From contig NZ_JAOZOZ010000067.1 in the NCBI RefSeq assembly GCF_029933015.1, forward strand, positions 1 through 8,576: a stretch of DNA of 8,576 nucleotides. Reading direction: 5' to 3'. Both the position numbers and the translations under genes were made by a program. This document shows, in pieces, positions 1 through 6,371 of the stretch. The notes under the pieces were generated by a model that saw only the letters and a list, made by a program, of their open reading frames with translations, did not search any database and had not been told where the DNA came from. The number at the start of each line of letters is the position of its first letter. The first letter of the stretch is position 1. The DNA is from Hydrogenimonas sp. (GTDB taxonomy: Bacteria > Campylobacterota > Campylobacteria > Campylobacterales > Hydrogenimonadaceae).

Positions 1-96
1 GAGGGCAACATCGCCGCCGTCTGGCCGAAAGTGCGTGTCAAAGGGCATGTGGAAGCGGTGAAGAAGAAGCTTCAGGAATTGAGAATGGAGAATTGA
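1..96 (+). CDS. 3' end of an unidentified gene (partial)
   Basis: Frame 1 is open from the window edge to a TGA at 94-96 and gives 31 residues, beginning EGNIAAVWPKVRVKGH and ending ELRMEN. I chose this frame because its codons end mostly in C or G (GGC AAC ATC GCC GCC GTC), like the confirmed genes nearby; the other two plus frames give unconvincing peptides. The tail is basic and probably helical (VEAVKKKLQELR). I do not recognise the family from this fragment. The last codons and the stop fall inside a 14-bp tandem repeat (76-115), so the native C-terminus may have been replaced or extended by repeat sequence. It lies 276 bp upstream of rpsB and is probably a separate transcription unit. 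Confidence 0.55.
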   Translation, partial: EGNIAAVWPKVRVKGHVEAVKKKLQELRMEN

Positions 97-115
97 GAAT
101 GTAGAATGAAGGATG
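76..115. repeat. 14-bp tandem repeat, about 2.8 copies
   Basis: Units GAATTGAGAATGGA (76-89) and GAATTGAGAATGTA (90-103) differ at one position and are followed by a decayed third unit, GAATGAAGGATG (104-115). The array overlaps the stop codon of the upstream gene. Just after it come two mini-hairpins, GGC-TTC-GCC near 117-125 and CGGC-GTA-GCCG near 148-158, and then a different heptamer array. Function is unknown. It resembles the low-complexity intergenic repeats that accumulate by slippage or spread as dispersed elements. Confidence 0.7.
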
Positions 116-166
116 CGGCTTCGCCACTTCCAATATAATTAAATAGCCGGCGTAGCCGATTCCTCT

Positions 167-194
167 CAGTACTCAGTACTCGATACTCAGCACT
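167..194. repeat. 7-bp tandem repeat, four copies
   Basis: Four consecutive heptamers are visible: CAGTACT (167-173), CAGTACT (174-180), CGATACT (181-187) and CAGCACT (188-194). The first two are identical and the others differ at one or two positions. The array lies in the non-coding gap upstream of rpsB, just before the AT-rich palindrome. It could be slippage-derived low-complexity DNA, or the far end of a composite intergenic repeat whose other end is the 14-bp array at 76-115. Confidence 0.7.
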
Positions 195-196
195 AA

Positions 197-235
197 TTGA
201 AATAAAGCTGAAATTCAGCTCATATTCAGTATTAT
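197..235 (+). promoter_or_regulatory. candidate rpsB promoter region
   Basis: This is the AT-rich stretch nearest upstream of the rpsB leader. The best -10-like hexamer is TATTAT (230-235), five of six against TATAAT, which would put the transcript start near 241-243, at the first leader hairpin. A TTGAAA at 197-202 paired with CATATT at 221-226 (18-bp spacer) is a weaker alternative. Campylobacterota vegetative promoters are known to depend little on a -35 box, so a lone -10 is acceptable. No start site is proven by sequence alone. Confidence 0.3.
206..220. promoter_or_regulatory. 15-bp perfect palindrome, possible operator
   Basis: AGCTGAA-A-TTCAGCT is a perfect inverted repeat with seven-base arms around a single central base. 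It lies immediately upstream of the candidate -10 at 230-235, where a DNA-binding regulator could act. Read as RNA it could form only a six-pair hairpin with a three-base loop, and no T-run follows, so a terminator role is unlikely. The regulator is unknown. Confidence 0.35.
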
Positions 236-240
236 TGCAC

Positions 241-372
241 TCCCTTTTTCCGTAAAAGGGAAGACCTCACATGTGTCAATCCTTGACAGGTTGCGCGGAA
301 GATCCGCGTTGATGGGCACAGAGGCTAAACCTGGCCACATGGCACAGACAAAATTTTTCTCAAGGAGAACCC
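241..372 (+). promoter_or_regulatory. structured 5' leader of rpsB, candidate S2 autoregulatory RNA
   Basis: Three short perfect inverted repeats follow one another: TCCCTTTT/AAAAGGGA (241-248 with 254-261), TGTCAA/TTGACA (274-279 with 283-288) and CGCGGA/TCCGCG (294-299 with 303-308). A weaker GCC-ACAT-GGC (334-343) follows, together with a direct repeat GGCACAGA at 315-322 and 341-348. No T-run follows any of them. The leader ends in an A/T-rich stretch and the strong Shine-Dalgarno AAGGAGA (362-368). In other bacteria the rpsB-tsf mRNA leader is bound by free S2 to repress translation. That this leader does the same is inference. The TTGACA at 283-288 has no suitable -10 downstream. Confidence 0.4.
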
Positions 373-1185
<813 letters not shown>

Positions 1186-1188
1186 GCG

Positions 1189-2112
1189 ATGGCAGCAGTA
1201 ACAGCAGCAATGGTCAAAGAACTCCGCCAGCGAACCAACGCGGGGATGATGGACTGTAAAAAAGCGCTCACCGAAACGAACGGTGACATGGAAGCCGCCG
1301 TCGAGTGGCTTCGCAAAAAGGGCCTCTCCAGCGCGGCCAAAAAAGCGGGCCGTGTCGCCAGCGAAGGTGCGATCAGCATCGAAATCAGCGACGACCATCG
1401 CAAAGGAACGATCGCCGAGATCAATGCCGAAACGGACTTCGTCGCCCAGAACGACAACTTCAAGTCGCTCGTGAAAAAAGCGACCCGCCACGTACATTGC
1501 TCCACGGCGACGACGGTCGAGGATCTGCTTCAGACAGAGATCGACGGTACGACGTTCGAAGAGTACCTCAAAGGCGAAATCGCGAAAATCGGTGAAAACA
1601 TCGTCATGCGCCGTTTCGTCACCATCGACGCCGGTGAAAACGGTACCGTCGAGGGCTATATCCACGGTAACGGCAAGGTGGGCGTTCTCGTCGCCGCCAA
1701 ATGCGACAGCGACAAGACCTGCGAAGCGATCCGCCCGACGCTCAAAAACATCGCGATGCACATCGCCGCGATGAACCCCGCCTATCTCGACGAGGAAGCC
1801 GTTCCGGCCGAAACGATCGAGAAAGAGAAAGAGATCGCGATCGAGCAGCTCAAAAAAGAGGGCAAGCCCGAAAAGATCTGGGACAAGATTCTCCCGGGCA
1901 AGATCAAACGTTTCCTCAAAGACAACACGCTGGTCAACCAGCCCTTCGTCATGGACGACAAGAAAACCGTCGGCCAGGTGCTCGACGAAGCCGCCAAAGC
2001 GGCGGGCGGTACGGCGAAGATCGTCGAATTCATCCGCTTCGAGCTTGGTGAAGGTATCGAAAAGAAAGAGGAAGATTTCGCAGCGGAAGTTGCGGCACAG
2101 ATGGGCAAATAG
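1189..2112 (+). CDS. tsf: translation elongation factor Ts
   Basis: Guanine-nucleotide exchange factor that releases GDP from EF-Tu in the cytoplasm. The 307-residue protein has the N-terminal UBA-like domain (about 3-45, including VKELRQRTNAGMMDCKKAL), the TDFVAQN motif (82-88) that contacts the EF-Tu nucleotide site, and the core segment IAMHIAAMNP (188-197). A helical stretch rich in Lys/Glu (about 205-245) is likely the coiled-coil module. The C-terminal RFELGEGIEKKEEDFAAEV (283-301) is family-typical. Length is between that of E. coli (about 283) and the longer forms of Campylobacter and Helicobacter (about 355). The Shine-Dalgarno AAAGGAGAG is formed by the last codons of rpsB, and the junction TAA-GCG-ATG keeps the same frame, so translation is probably coupled. 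Confidence 0.97.
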   Translation: MAAVTAAMVKELRQRTNAGMMDCKKALTETNGDMEAAVEWLRKKGLSSAAKKAGRVASEGAISIEISDDHRKGTIAEINAETDFVAQNDNFKSLVKKATRHVHCSTATTVEDLLQTEIDGTTFEEYLKGEIAKIGENIVMRRFVTIDAGENGTVEGYIHGNGKVGVLVAAKCDSDKTCEAIRPTLKNIAMHIAAMNPAYLDEEAVPAETIEKEKEIAIEQLKKEGKPEKIWDKILPGKIKRFLKDNTLVNQPFVMDDKKTVGQVLDEAAKAAGGTAKIVEFIRFELGEGIEKKEEDFAAEVAAQMGK

Positions 2113-2118
2113 ACCCGT

Positions 2119-2802
2119 ATGCCTCTTTCGACGACTGCCGGAGTGTCACCCGACGCTCCGGTCCTGCTTAGAGCAGAAAAACTCTCCCACGCATTCGACT
2201 ATCCCCTTTTCGAAAATATCGATCTGACCATCCGTGAAAACGAAAAAGTCGCCGTCATCGGTGTCAGCGGCAGCGGCAAATCGACGCTTCTACACATACT
2301 GGCGACCCTTCTGAAACCGCAGCACGGTCGTGTCGAACTGCTGGGGTCGGATGTCTACACGCTGACGCCGAAACAGCAGCTGGCGATCCGCCGTTACGAA
2401 ATCGGCATCATTTTCCAGTTTCACTATCTTTTCAAGGGGATGAGCGCGGCGGAAAATGTCGAGATCGCCACGCTTCTGAGCGAAACGGAGCCCGACGAAG
2501 CGCTTCTGAGAAGACTCGGGATCGAAAGCGTCATGCATCAACGGGTCACGGAACTCTCCGGAGGACAGCAGCAGAGAGTTTCGATCGCCAGGGTCCTCTC
2601 CAAAAATCCCCGTCTCATCTTCGCCGACGAGCCGACGGGCAATCTCGACGACGAGACGGCCCATACCGTGATGGAGACGGTTTTCGAACATATCGAAAAG
2701 GTCGAAGGGGCCCTCTTTCTCGTCACACACGACGAACGCATCGCCGACAGCTGCGACAGGGTCTACAGATTGGAGCATGCGAGGCTGGAGCGCGTCCGGT
2801 GA
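2119..2802 (+). CDS. LolD-like ABC transporter ATP-binding protein
   Basis: Cytoplasmic ATPase subunit of an ABC system of the MacB/LolD/FtsE class. Of 227 residues the visible motifs are Walker A GVSGSGKST (48-56), Q-loop Q100, signature LSGGQ (146-150), Walker B LIFADE (166-171), D-loop near 175-178 and switch His204 (VTHD). The EPTGNLD segment is typical of lipoprotein-release and MacB-type ATPases. No partner permease lies in the window, although the same orphan arrangement (between tsf and fliR) is remembered from Campylobacter, so the membrane partner is probably elsewhere. The substrate is therefore undetermined; LolD itself is possible, as is FtsE- or MacB-like. The ATG at 2119 has no clear Shine-Dalgarno and starts six bases after the tsf stop, suggesting translation coupled to tsf. 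The 3' end overlaps the fliR start by four bases. Confidence 0.88.
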   Translation: MPLSTTAGVSPDAPVLLRAEKLSHAFDYPLFENIDLTIRENEKVAVIGVSGSGKSTLLHILATLLKPQHGRVELLGSDVYTLTPKQQLAIRRYEIGIIFQFHYLFKGMSAAENVEIATLLSETEPDEALLRRLGIESVMHQRVTELSGGQQQRVSIARVLSKNPRLIFADEPTGNLDDETAHTVMETVFEHIEKVEGALFLVTHDERIADSCDRVYRLEHARLERVR

Positions 2803-3566
2803 GCTGGTACAGCCTGCTCGCGCCCGATCACATCTACACCTTTCTGCTCCTTTTCGTCCGACTCTCCACCCTTTTCGTCTTCTTGCCTTTCTACAATCAT
2901 ATGTCGGTCTCTCCGTCGATCAAGGGGGCTTTCGCCTTCTATCTGGCACTGGTGCTCTATCCCATCGTGCCGGTAACGCCAGAACCGGCTTCCGCGGGGA
3001 TTTTTTTCATGGCGCTCTTTTCGGAAATCGTGATGGGGCTGATCGCGGGGGTCGTGCTGAATATCGTTTTCGGCATTTTCGCCTATGCCGGCGAGCAGAT
3101 CGCTTTCGTCATGGGGTTTTCGCTGGCGAGTGTCATGGATCCCCAGAGTCAGATCCAGTCGCCTCTGGTGAGCCAGTTTCTGACGATGATGGCCCTGCTG
3201 ATACTCCTGGCCTTCAACGGTCACTACATGATTCTCATGTGGATGGTGGAGGCGCTGCAGGGGGCGCCTCTGGGCGGTTTCGTCCTCGATCCTCAGATGT
3301 TCGACTATGTCATCCGGGCGATGGGCAATCTTTTCATGCTGGGCTTCTCCGTCGCTTTTCCGATCGTCGCACTCTCTTTGCTTTCGGATATCATTTTCGG
3401 GATGCTGATGAAGACGATGCCCCAGTTCAACCTTCTGGTCGTCGGATTTCCCATCAAGATCGCCCTCTCTTTAGTGGTCTGGTCCGTCGTATTGGGTTCG
3501 ATGATGATGATATTCAAGGAGCAGTTTCTGGATGCCATCGCCGTTTTGAAGGCGTGGATTCAGTAG
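2799..3566 (+). CDS. fliR: flagellar biosynthesis protein FliR (type III export gate)
   Basis: FliR is an integral inner-membrane component of the flagellar type III export gate and assembles with FliP and FliQ. The 255-residue product is the normal family length and very hydrophobic, with about six segments: roughly 11-31, 43-60, 66-92, 127-150, 175-200 and 213-238. Diagnostic features are FAYAGEQIAFVMGFSLASVMDP (94-115 region) and the highly conserved C-terminal MPQFNLLVVGFPIKI (207-221). The GTG start at 2799 overlaps the TGA of the ABC ATPase gene as GTGA, a classic coupled junction, and the product begins MSWYSLL. Its 3' end overlaps the convergent nuclease gene by 7 bp. No intrinsic terminator is visible at its end. 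Confidence 0.95.
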   Translation: MSWYSLLAPDHIYTFLLLFVRLSTLFVFLPFYNHMSVSPSIKGAFAFYLALVLYPIVPVTPEPASAGIFFMALFSEIVMGLIAGVVLNIVFGIFAYAGEQIAFVMGFSLASVMDPQSQIQSPLVSQFLTMMALLILLAFNGHYMILMWMVEALQGAPLGGFVLDPQMFDYVIRAMGNLFMLGFSVAFPIVALSLLSDIIFGMLMKTMPQFNLLVVGFPIKIALSLVVWSVVLGSMMMIFKEQFLDAIAVLKAWIQ

Positions 3567-4102
3567 GGTTTCGCCTCCCTGACCATTCTTTCGAATGAGC
3601 GCTCCAGCCGTTTGGCCAGAGCGTAGTCGTCTATCAGACAGAGAATTTCGTAGTTTTTCCCGAAAGCGGAATAGGTCCAGTTCGCCGATCCCGTGACGAT
3701 GCGGCGGTTGTCGACGATCATCACTTTCATATGCATCAGGGCTCTTTCGGAACCCTTTTTCCGATAGGGTCTGCCCTCCAGCAGAAGCGTTTGGATATTT
3801 CGGTATTTGGCGAGGTAGCCGAGCTGGCTTTTTTGGTTTTTCAGGTTGGAGGAGCGGTCGAAAACGATGCGGACCTTCACACCCCGTTTCGCCGCGTTGA
3901 CGAGACGCTTCGCGATGGTTTTGTGGGTGAAACTGTAGATGGCCGCATCGATGCGGTAGCGGGCGCCGTCGATCGTTTTGACCATCGCACGCAGCGCCTC
4001 TTTCGATTCGTAGGGAAGTGTGTAGCATCGCAGATGGGTAGGGTCGGCATGGAGGAAAGTCAAGAGCGAAAAGAGTGCCAGAAGTGGCCATATATGGCGC
4101 AT
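3560..4102 (-). CDS. nucT: NucT-type phospholipase D-family nuclease, exported
   Basis: The predicted product is a single-HKD nuclease acting outside the cytoplasm. In H. pylori the homologue NucT is a membrane-associated DNase linked to use of external DNA and purines; that role here is inferred. Of 180 residues, 1-19 look like a signal peptide or anchor (MRHIWPLLALFSLLTFLHA, possible cleavage before Asp20). The mature part carries IDAAIYSFTHKTIAKRL (51-67), KVRIVFDRS (76-84) and the HKD motif His124-x-Lys126-x4-Asp131 followed by GSANWT (138-143). A single HKD implies a dimeric active site. The ATG at 4100-4102 has an AGGAAG Shine-Dalgarno about 8 bases upstream on the minus strand. It lies beside chePep, as HP0323 does beside HP0322. 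Its 3' end runs 7 bp into fliR on the opposite strand. Confidence 0.87.
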   Translation of the reverse strand: MRHIWPLLALFSLLTFLHADPTHLRCYTLPYESKEALRAMVKTIDGARYRIDAAIYSFTHKTIAKRLVNAAKRGVKVRIVFDRSSNLKNQKSQLGYLAKYRNIQTLLLEGRPYRKKGSERALMHMKVMIVDNRRIVTGSANWTYSAFGKNYEILCLIDDYALAKRLERSFERMVREAKPY

Positions 4103-4134
4103 TCGTCTTCCTAAAGCAAAAATAAATGATGTTG

Positions 4135-4140
4135 ATTATA
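4135..4140 (-). promoter_or_regulatory. -10 element of the nucT promoter
   Basis: Read on the minus strand this is a perfect TATAAT preceded by a T-rich stretch (CGCTTTTATTG), the usual form of Campylobacterota vegetative promoters. A TTGGCA lies only 13 bases upstream, too close for a normal -35. Transcription would begin near 4128, giving a leader of about 25 bases containing the AGGAAG ribosome-binding site of nucT. Confidence 0.55.
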
Positions 4141-4144
4141 CAAT
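4139..4144 (+). promoter_or_regulatory. possible -10 element of the chePep promoter
   Basis: TACAAT (five of six against TATAAT) within TATACAATAAAAG lies 43 bases upstream of the chePep ATG and physically overlaps the minus-strand -10 of nucT. No good -35 is seen, and upstream sequence is A-rich. If both are used, polymerase binding to one would exclude the other. chePep has a modest Shine-Dalgarno AAAGG at 4174-4178. Confidence 0.3.
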
Positions 4145-4186
4145 AAAAGCGATTGCCAAAACACCCACACGACAAAGGCTTCGAGA

Positions 4187-5737
4187 ATGCGAATACTGCT
4201 AATCAACCAAAATCCCATCGTCTCGAAACTGGCGGGACTCAGTGCGCAGAAATCCGGATACGAGATCGTCGAAGAGTTTTCCATCGACGAAATCGAGGGA
4301 GAGGATTTCGACGTTCTCTTTATCGACGACGCGAAACTCGAGGGTACGAGTCCAGAAATATTGAAGAGGCGTACAGGTGTCAAGAAAACCTGTCTGATCT
4401 ACGCCGACGACGATACGAAAGTACCGGGATTCGACTACTACATCAAAAAGCCGTTTCTGCCGACGGAGATGGTCGATCTGATGAGCGAGATCCACGACGA
4501 TCTCCTTCTGCCGGAAATGGAGACGGAGCCTGAAGAGACGGGTGTGGAAGAGGGGATGCCCGAAATGGCGGCGCTGGCGGAAAACGAGATCGCCGATGAA
4601 GAGGAGAGAAGCACGACCGCGGAAGAGAGCGGGATGGCCGCCGGCATCGTCGGGATGGAGGATTTCGATACGCTTCTCGAGGAGCTCGAAGCCGAATCGC
4701 ACGAAGAGGAGAAAGCTTCCCAAAGTGTGGAAGCGGAAGAGGATTTCGAAGCCCTGATGGCGTCACTGGAACTCGAAGAGGCGGGGGAAGAGGCGGAAGA
4801 GAAGGAGATCGAAGGGGAAACGGAAGAGACACCTTCCGAAACGATCGAGGAAGGCGAAGAGGCCGAGCCGCCATCCGAAGAGAGCACGAAGGAAGAGGCG
4901 GAGAGCTTCGATCTCGACAAACTGCTGGAAGAGGCGGAGGAGACGGAGTCCAAAGAGAGTGAAGAGAGACTCGAAGAAGAGGATTTCGAAGCGCTTCTTG
5001 AAGGACTCGACCTGGAGGGCCTCGAGACAGAGGAGAGTGAAACAGCTGAGAAAGCGGCGGAAGAGAGGGTGGAGGAAGAGAGGGAGCCGGAGGAGCCGAT
5101 CAGCCTTCCCGAACCCGAGGAGCCCGTGGGCGGCGTTCTTGACGAGAGCCTGGTCAGCGAGGTGAAAGAGCTTCTGGGCGAAGAGGCGGTCGAAAACGAG
5201 GCTGCGGAAGAGTTCGTCGAGGGGTTGCCCGAAGAGAGTGAAAAGAAGCAGGAGGCCGAAGCGTTCGATCTCGACGAGCTTCTCGAAGAGACAGAAGCGG
5301 AAGAGGAGACGGCGGGCGAAGCGTTGCCGGAGGAAGAGGGATCGCAAACCGGCGTCGAAGAGGAAGCGACGGAGCCGCCATCCGAAGAGATCACGGAGGA
5401 GATCTCTCTCGAGGAGATCGAAGAGCTCGAAGTGCTGAAGGGGATCGAACCCGAAAGCGAAGAGGAGCTGGAGACGCTTTCGGAAGAGGAGCTCGGTGCG
5501 GTACTCGGCGAAGAGATAACACCGGAAGAGAGCAGGGAAGAAACCATGGAAACGGAAACGGTACCGGAGCCCCAAACCGAAACCGCGGCGGAAGAGGCAC
5601 CCAAAGCCTCCCAGGCGGCCGCTGCGGCGGAAGGGGCGCTCCTCTCCGGTCTTCTGGGAAGCGATCCGGAAGCGCTGCGCAAACTGCTCGCCGGCGCCCA
5701 GATCACGATCAACATCACCTTTCCGAAAGATGTGTAG
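4187..5737 (+). CDS. chePep: ChePep-type chemotaxis regulator (poly-Glu-rich protein with receiver-like N-terminus)
   Basis: This is the acidic protein found next to gmk in Campylobacterota: HP0322 (ChePep) in H. pylori and Cj1178c in C. jejuni. ChePep localises to the flagellar pole, works with CheZ and is needed for normal chemotaxis. Identification rests on gene order and architecture. Residues 1-105 look like a receiver domain: strand MRILLIN, VLFIDD (43-48) with Asp47 as the likely phosphosite position, and IKKPF (86-90) with the conserved Lys-Pro. The usual acidic pair is Asn7-Gln8 and the strand-4 Thr/Ser is Tyr72, so phosphorylation is doubtful. Residues about 110-470 are extremely Glu-rich, with short hydrophobic units at 158, 185, 240, 265 and 359 (EDFEALL or FDLDxLLEE). 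The C-terminus, about 483-516 (GALLSGLLGSDPEALRKLLA, then ITINITFPKDV), is a likely small folded domain. Length is 516. The stop is followed immediately by the gmk ATG. Confidence 0.85.
   Translation: MRILLINQNPIVSKLAGLSAQKSGYEIVEEFSIDEIEGEDFDVLFIDDAKLEGTSPEILKRRTGVKKTCLIYADDDTKVPGFDYYIKKPFLPTEMVDLMSEIHDDLLLPEMETEPEETGVEEGMPEMAALAENEIADEEERSTTAEESGMAAGIVGMEDFDTLLEELEAESHEEEKASQSVEAEEDFEALMASLELEEAGEEAEEKEIEGETEETPSETIEEGEEAEPPSEESTKEEAESFDLDKLLEEAEETESKESEERLEEEDFEALLEGLDLEGLETEESETAEKAAEERVEEEREPEEPISLPEPEEPVGGVLDESLVSEVKELLGEEAVENEAAEEFVEGLPEESEKKQEAEAFDLDELLEETEAEEETAGEALPEEEGSQTGVEEEATEPPSEEITEEISLEEIEELEVLKGIEPESEEELETLSEEELGAVLGEEITPEESREETMETETVPEPQTETAAEEAPKASQAAAAAEGALLSGLLGSDPEALRKLLAGAQITINITFPKDV
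4865..4883 (+). repeat. 19-bp direct repeat within chePep, copy 1 (copy 2 at 5372-5390)
   Basis: GAGCCGCCATCCGAAGAGA occurs identically at 4865-4883 and 5372-5390, both encoding EPPSEE. The first copy is followed by the unit starting SFDLDKLLEE (residue 240); the second follows the AFDLDELLEE unit at residue 359. Exact identity at synonymous positions suggests a recent duplication or gene conversion within the acidic region, and makes the region prone to recombination-driven length change. Confidence 0.75.
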
Positions 5738-6361
5738 ATGAAGAATTTTGGATCGATACTGATCATCTCCGGTCCCAGCGGTGCGGGGAAAAGCTCTCTG
5801 ATCAAGGCTGCGGGCGACAAGATCGGAGACTACTACTTCTCGATTTCGACGACGACGCGTCCGCCCCGCGAGGGAGAGAGAGACGGCGTCGACTACTTTT
5901 TCGTCGACAAGGAGACCTTCGAAGCGGACATCAGGGCGGGTGAGTTTCTCGAGTACGCCCAGGTGCACGGCAACTACTACGGTACGTCCCTGAAACCGGT
6001 CAGAGAGGCGCTCGAAGCGGGAAAACTCGTGATATTCGACATCGACGTACAGGGACACGCCATCGCCAGGGAGAGGATGGGGGACCTGATCACGTCGGTA
6101 TTCGTCACGACCCCGACGCTGGCGGAGCTGGAGCGGCGCCTCAAAAGCCGGGGCACCGACGACGAGGAGATCATCAAAAACCGTATCGAAAACGCTCTCA
6201 TCGAGGTCGAGTACATCACGGCCTACGATTTTCTGATCGTCAACGACGACTTCGAAAAAGCCCTCGACTCCTTCATCGCCGTGGCCAAGGCGGCGCGACT
6301 CAAAAAGGGGCGCAAACAGGCGCTGCAATTCGTCAACGAGTGGCGAAGCGAAGACTCGTGA
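5738..6361 (+). CDS. gmk: guanylate kinase
   Basis: Cytoplasmic enzyme that converts GMP and ATP to GDP and ADP, essential for GTP and dGTP supply. The 207-residue protein is a normal family length. It has the P-loop GPSGAGKS (12-19), the GMP-binding segment STTTRPPREGE (37-47) with Arg41, VDYFF (51-55), LEYAQVHGNYYGTS (71-84) and FDIDVQG (99-105). The lid region RLKSRGTDDEEIIKNRI and the closing NDDFEKAL are also typical. The ATG directly follows the chePep TAG with no spacer and in the same frame, and its Shine-Dalgarno (GAAAG in the last chePep codons) is weak, so translation is probably coupled to chePep. Downstream lies a 251-bp gap with the hairpin element rather than immediate tatA. 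Confidence 0.97.
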   Translation: MKNFGSILIISGPSGAGKSSLIKAAGDKIGDYYFSISTTTRPPREGERDGVDYFFVDKETFEADIRAGEFLEYAQVHGNYYGTSLKPVREALEAGKLVIFDIDVQGHAIARERMGDLITSVFVTTPTLAELERRLKSRGTDDEEIIKNRIENALIEVEYITAYDFLIVNDDFEKALDSFIAVAKAARLKKGRKQALQFVNEWRSEDS

Positions 6362-6371
6362 AAAGATATAA

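Noticed and set aside
134..139. TATAAT as a promoter upstream of rpsB
   Set aside because: It would give a leader over 200 bases through repeats and has no supporting -35; likely chance in AT-rich sequence, though not excluded.
76..194. CRISPR array
   Set aside because: Repeat units are 7 and 14 bp, directly adjacent without unique spacers, and there are no cas genes.
241..261. Intrinsic terminator of the upstream gene
   Set aside because: The CCCTTTT/AAAAGGG stem is followed by AGACCTCAC with no T-run; a role in the rpsB leader fits better.
283..288. TTGACA as a -35 box for rpsB
   Set aside because: No -10-like hexamer lies 15-19 bases downstream (sequence there is GC-rich); it is better explained as one arm of TGTCAA/TTGACA.
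4438..5820. 460-residue Ser-rich minus-strand open frame under chePep
   Set aside because: Serine runs are the complement of GAA/GAG codons in the acidic gene; it is a composition shadow.
4763..6328. 521-residue minus-strand open frame across chePep and gmk
   Set aside because: Antisense shadow; it repeats Phe/Leu/Arg from reversed Glu codons and covers the conserved gmk.
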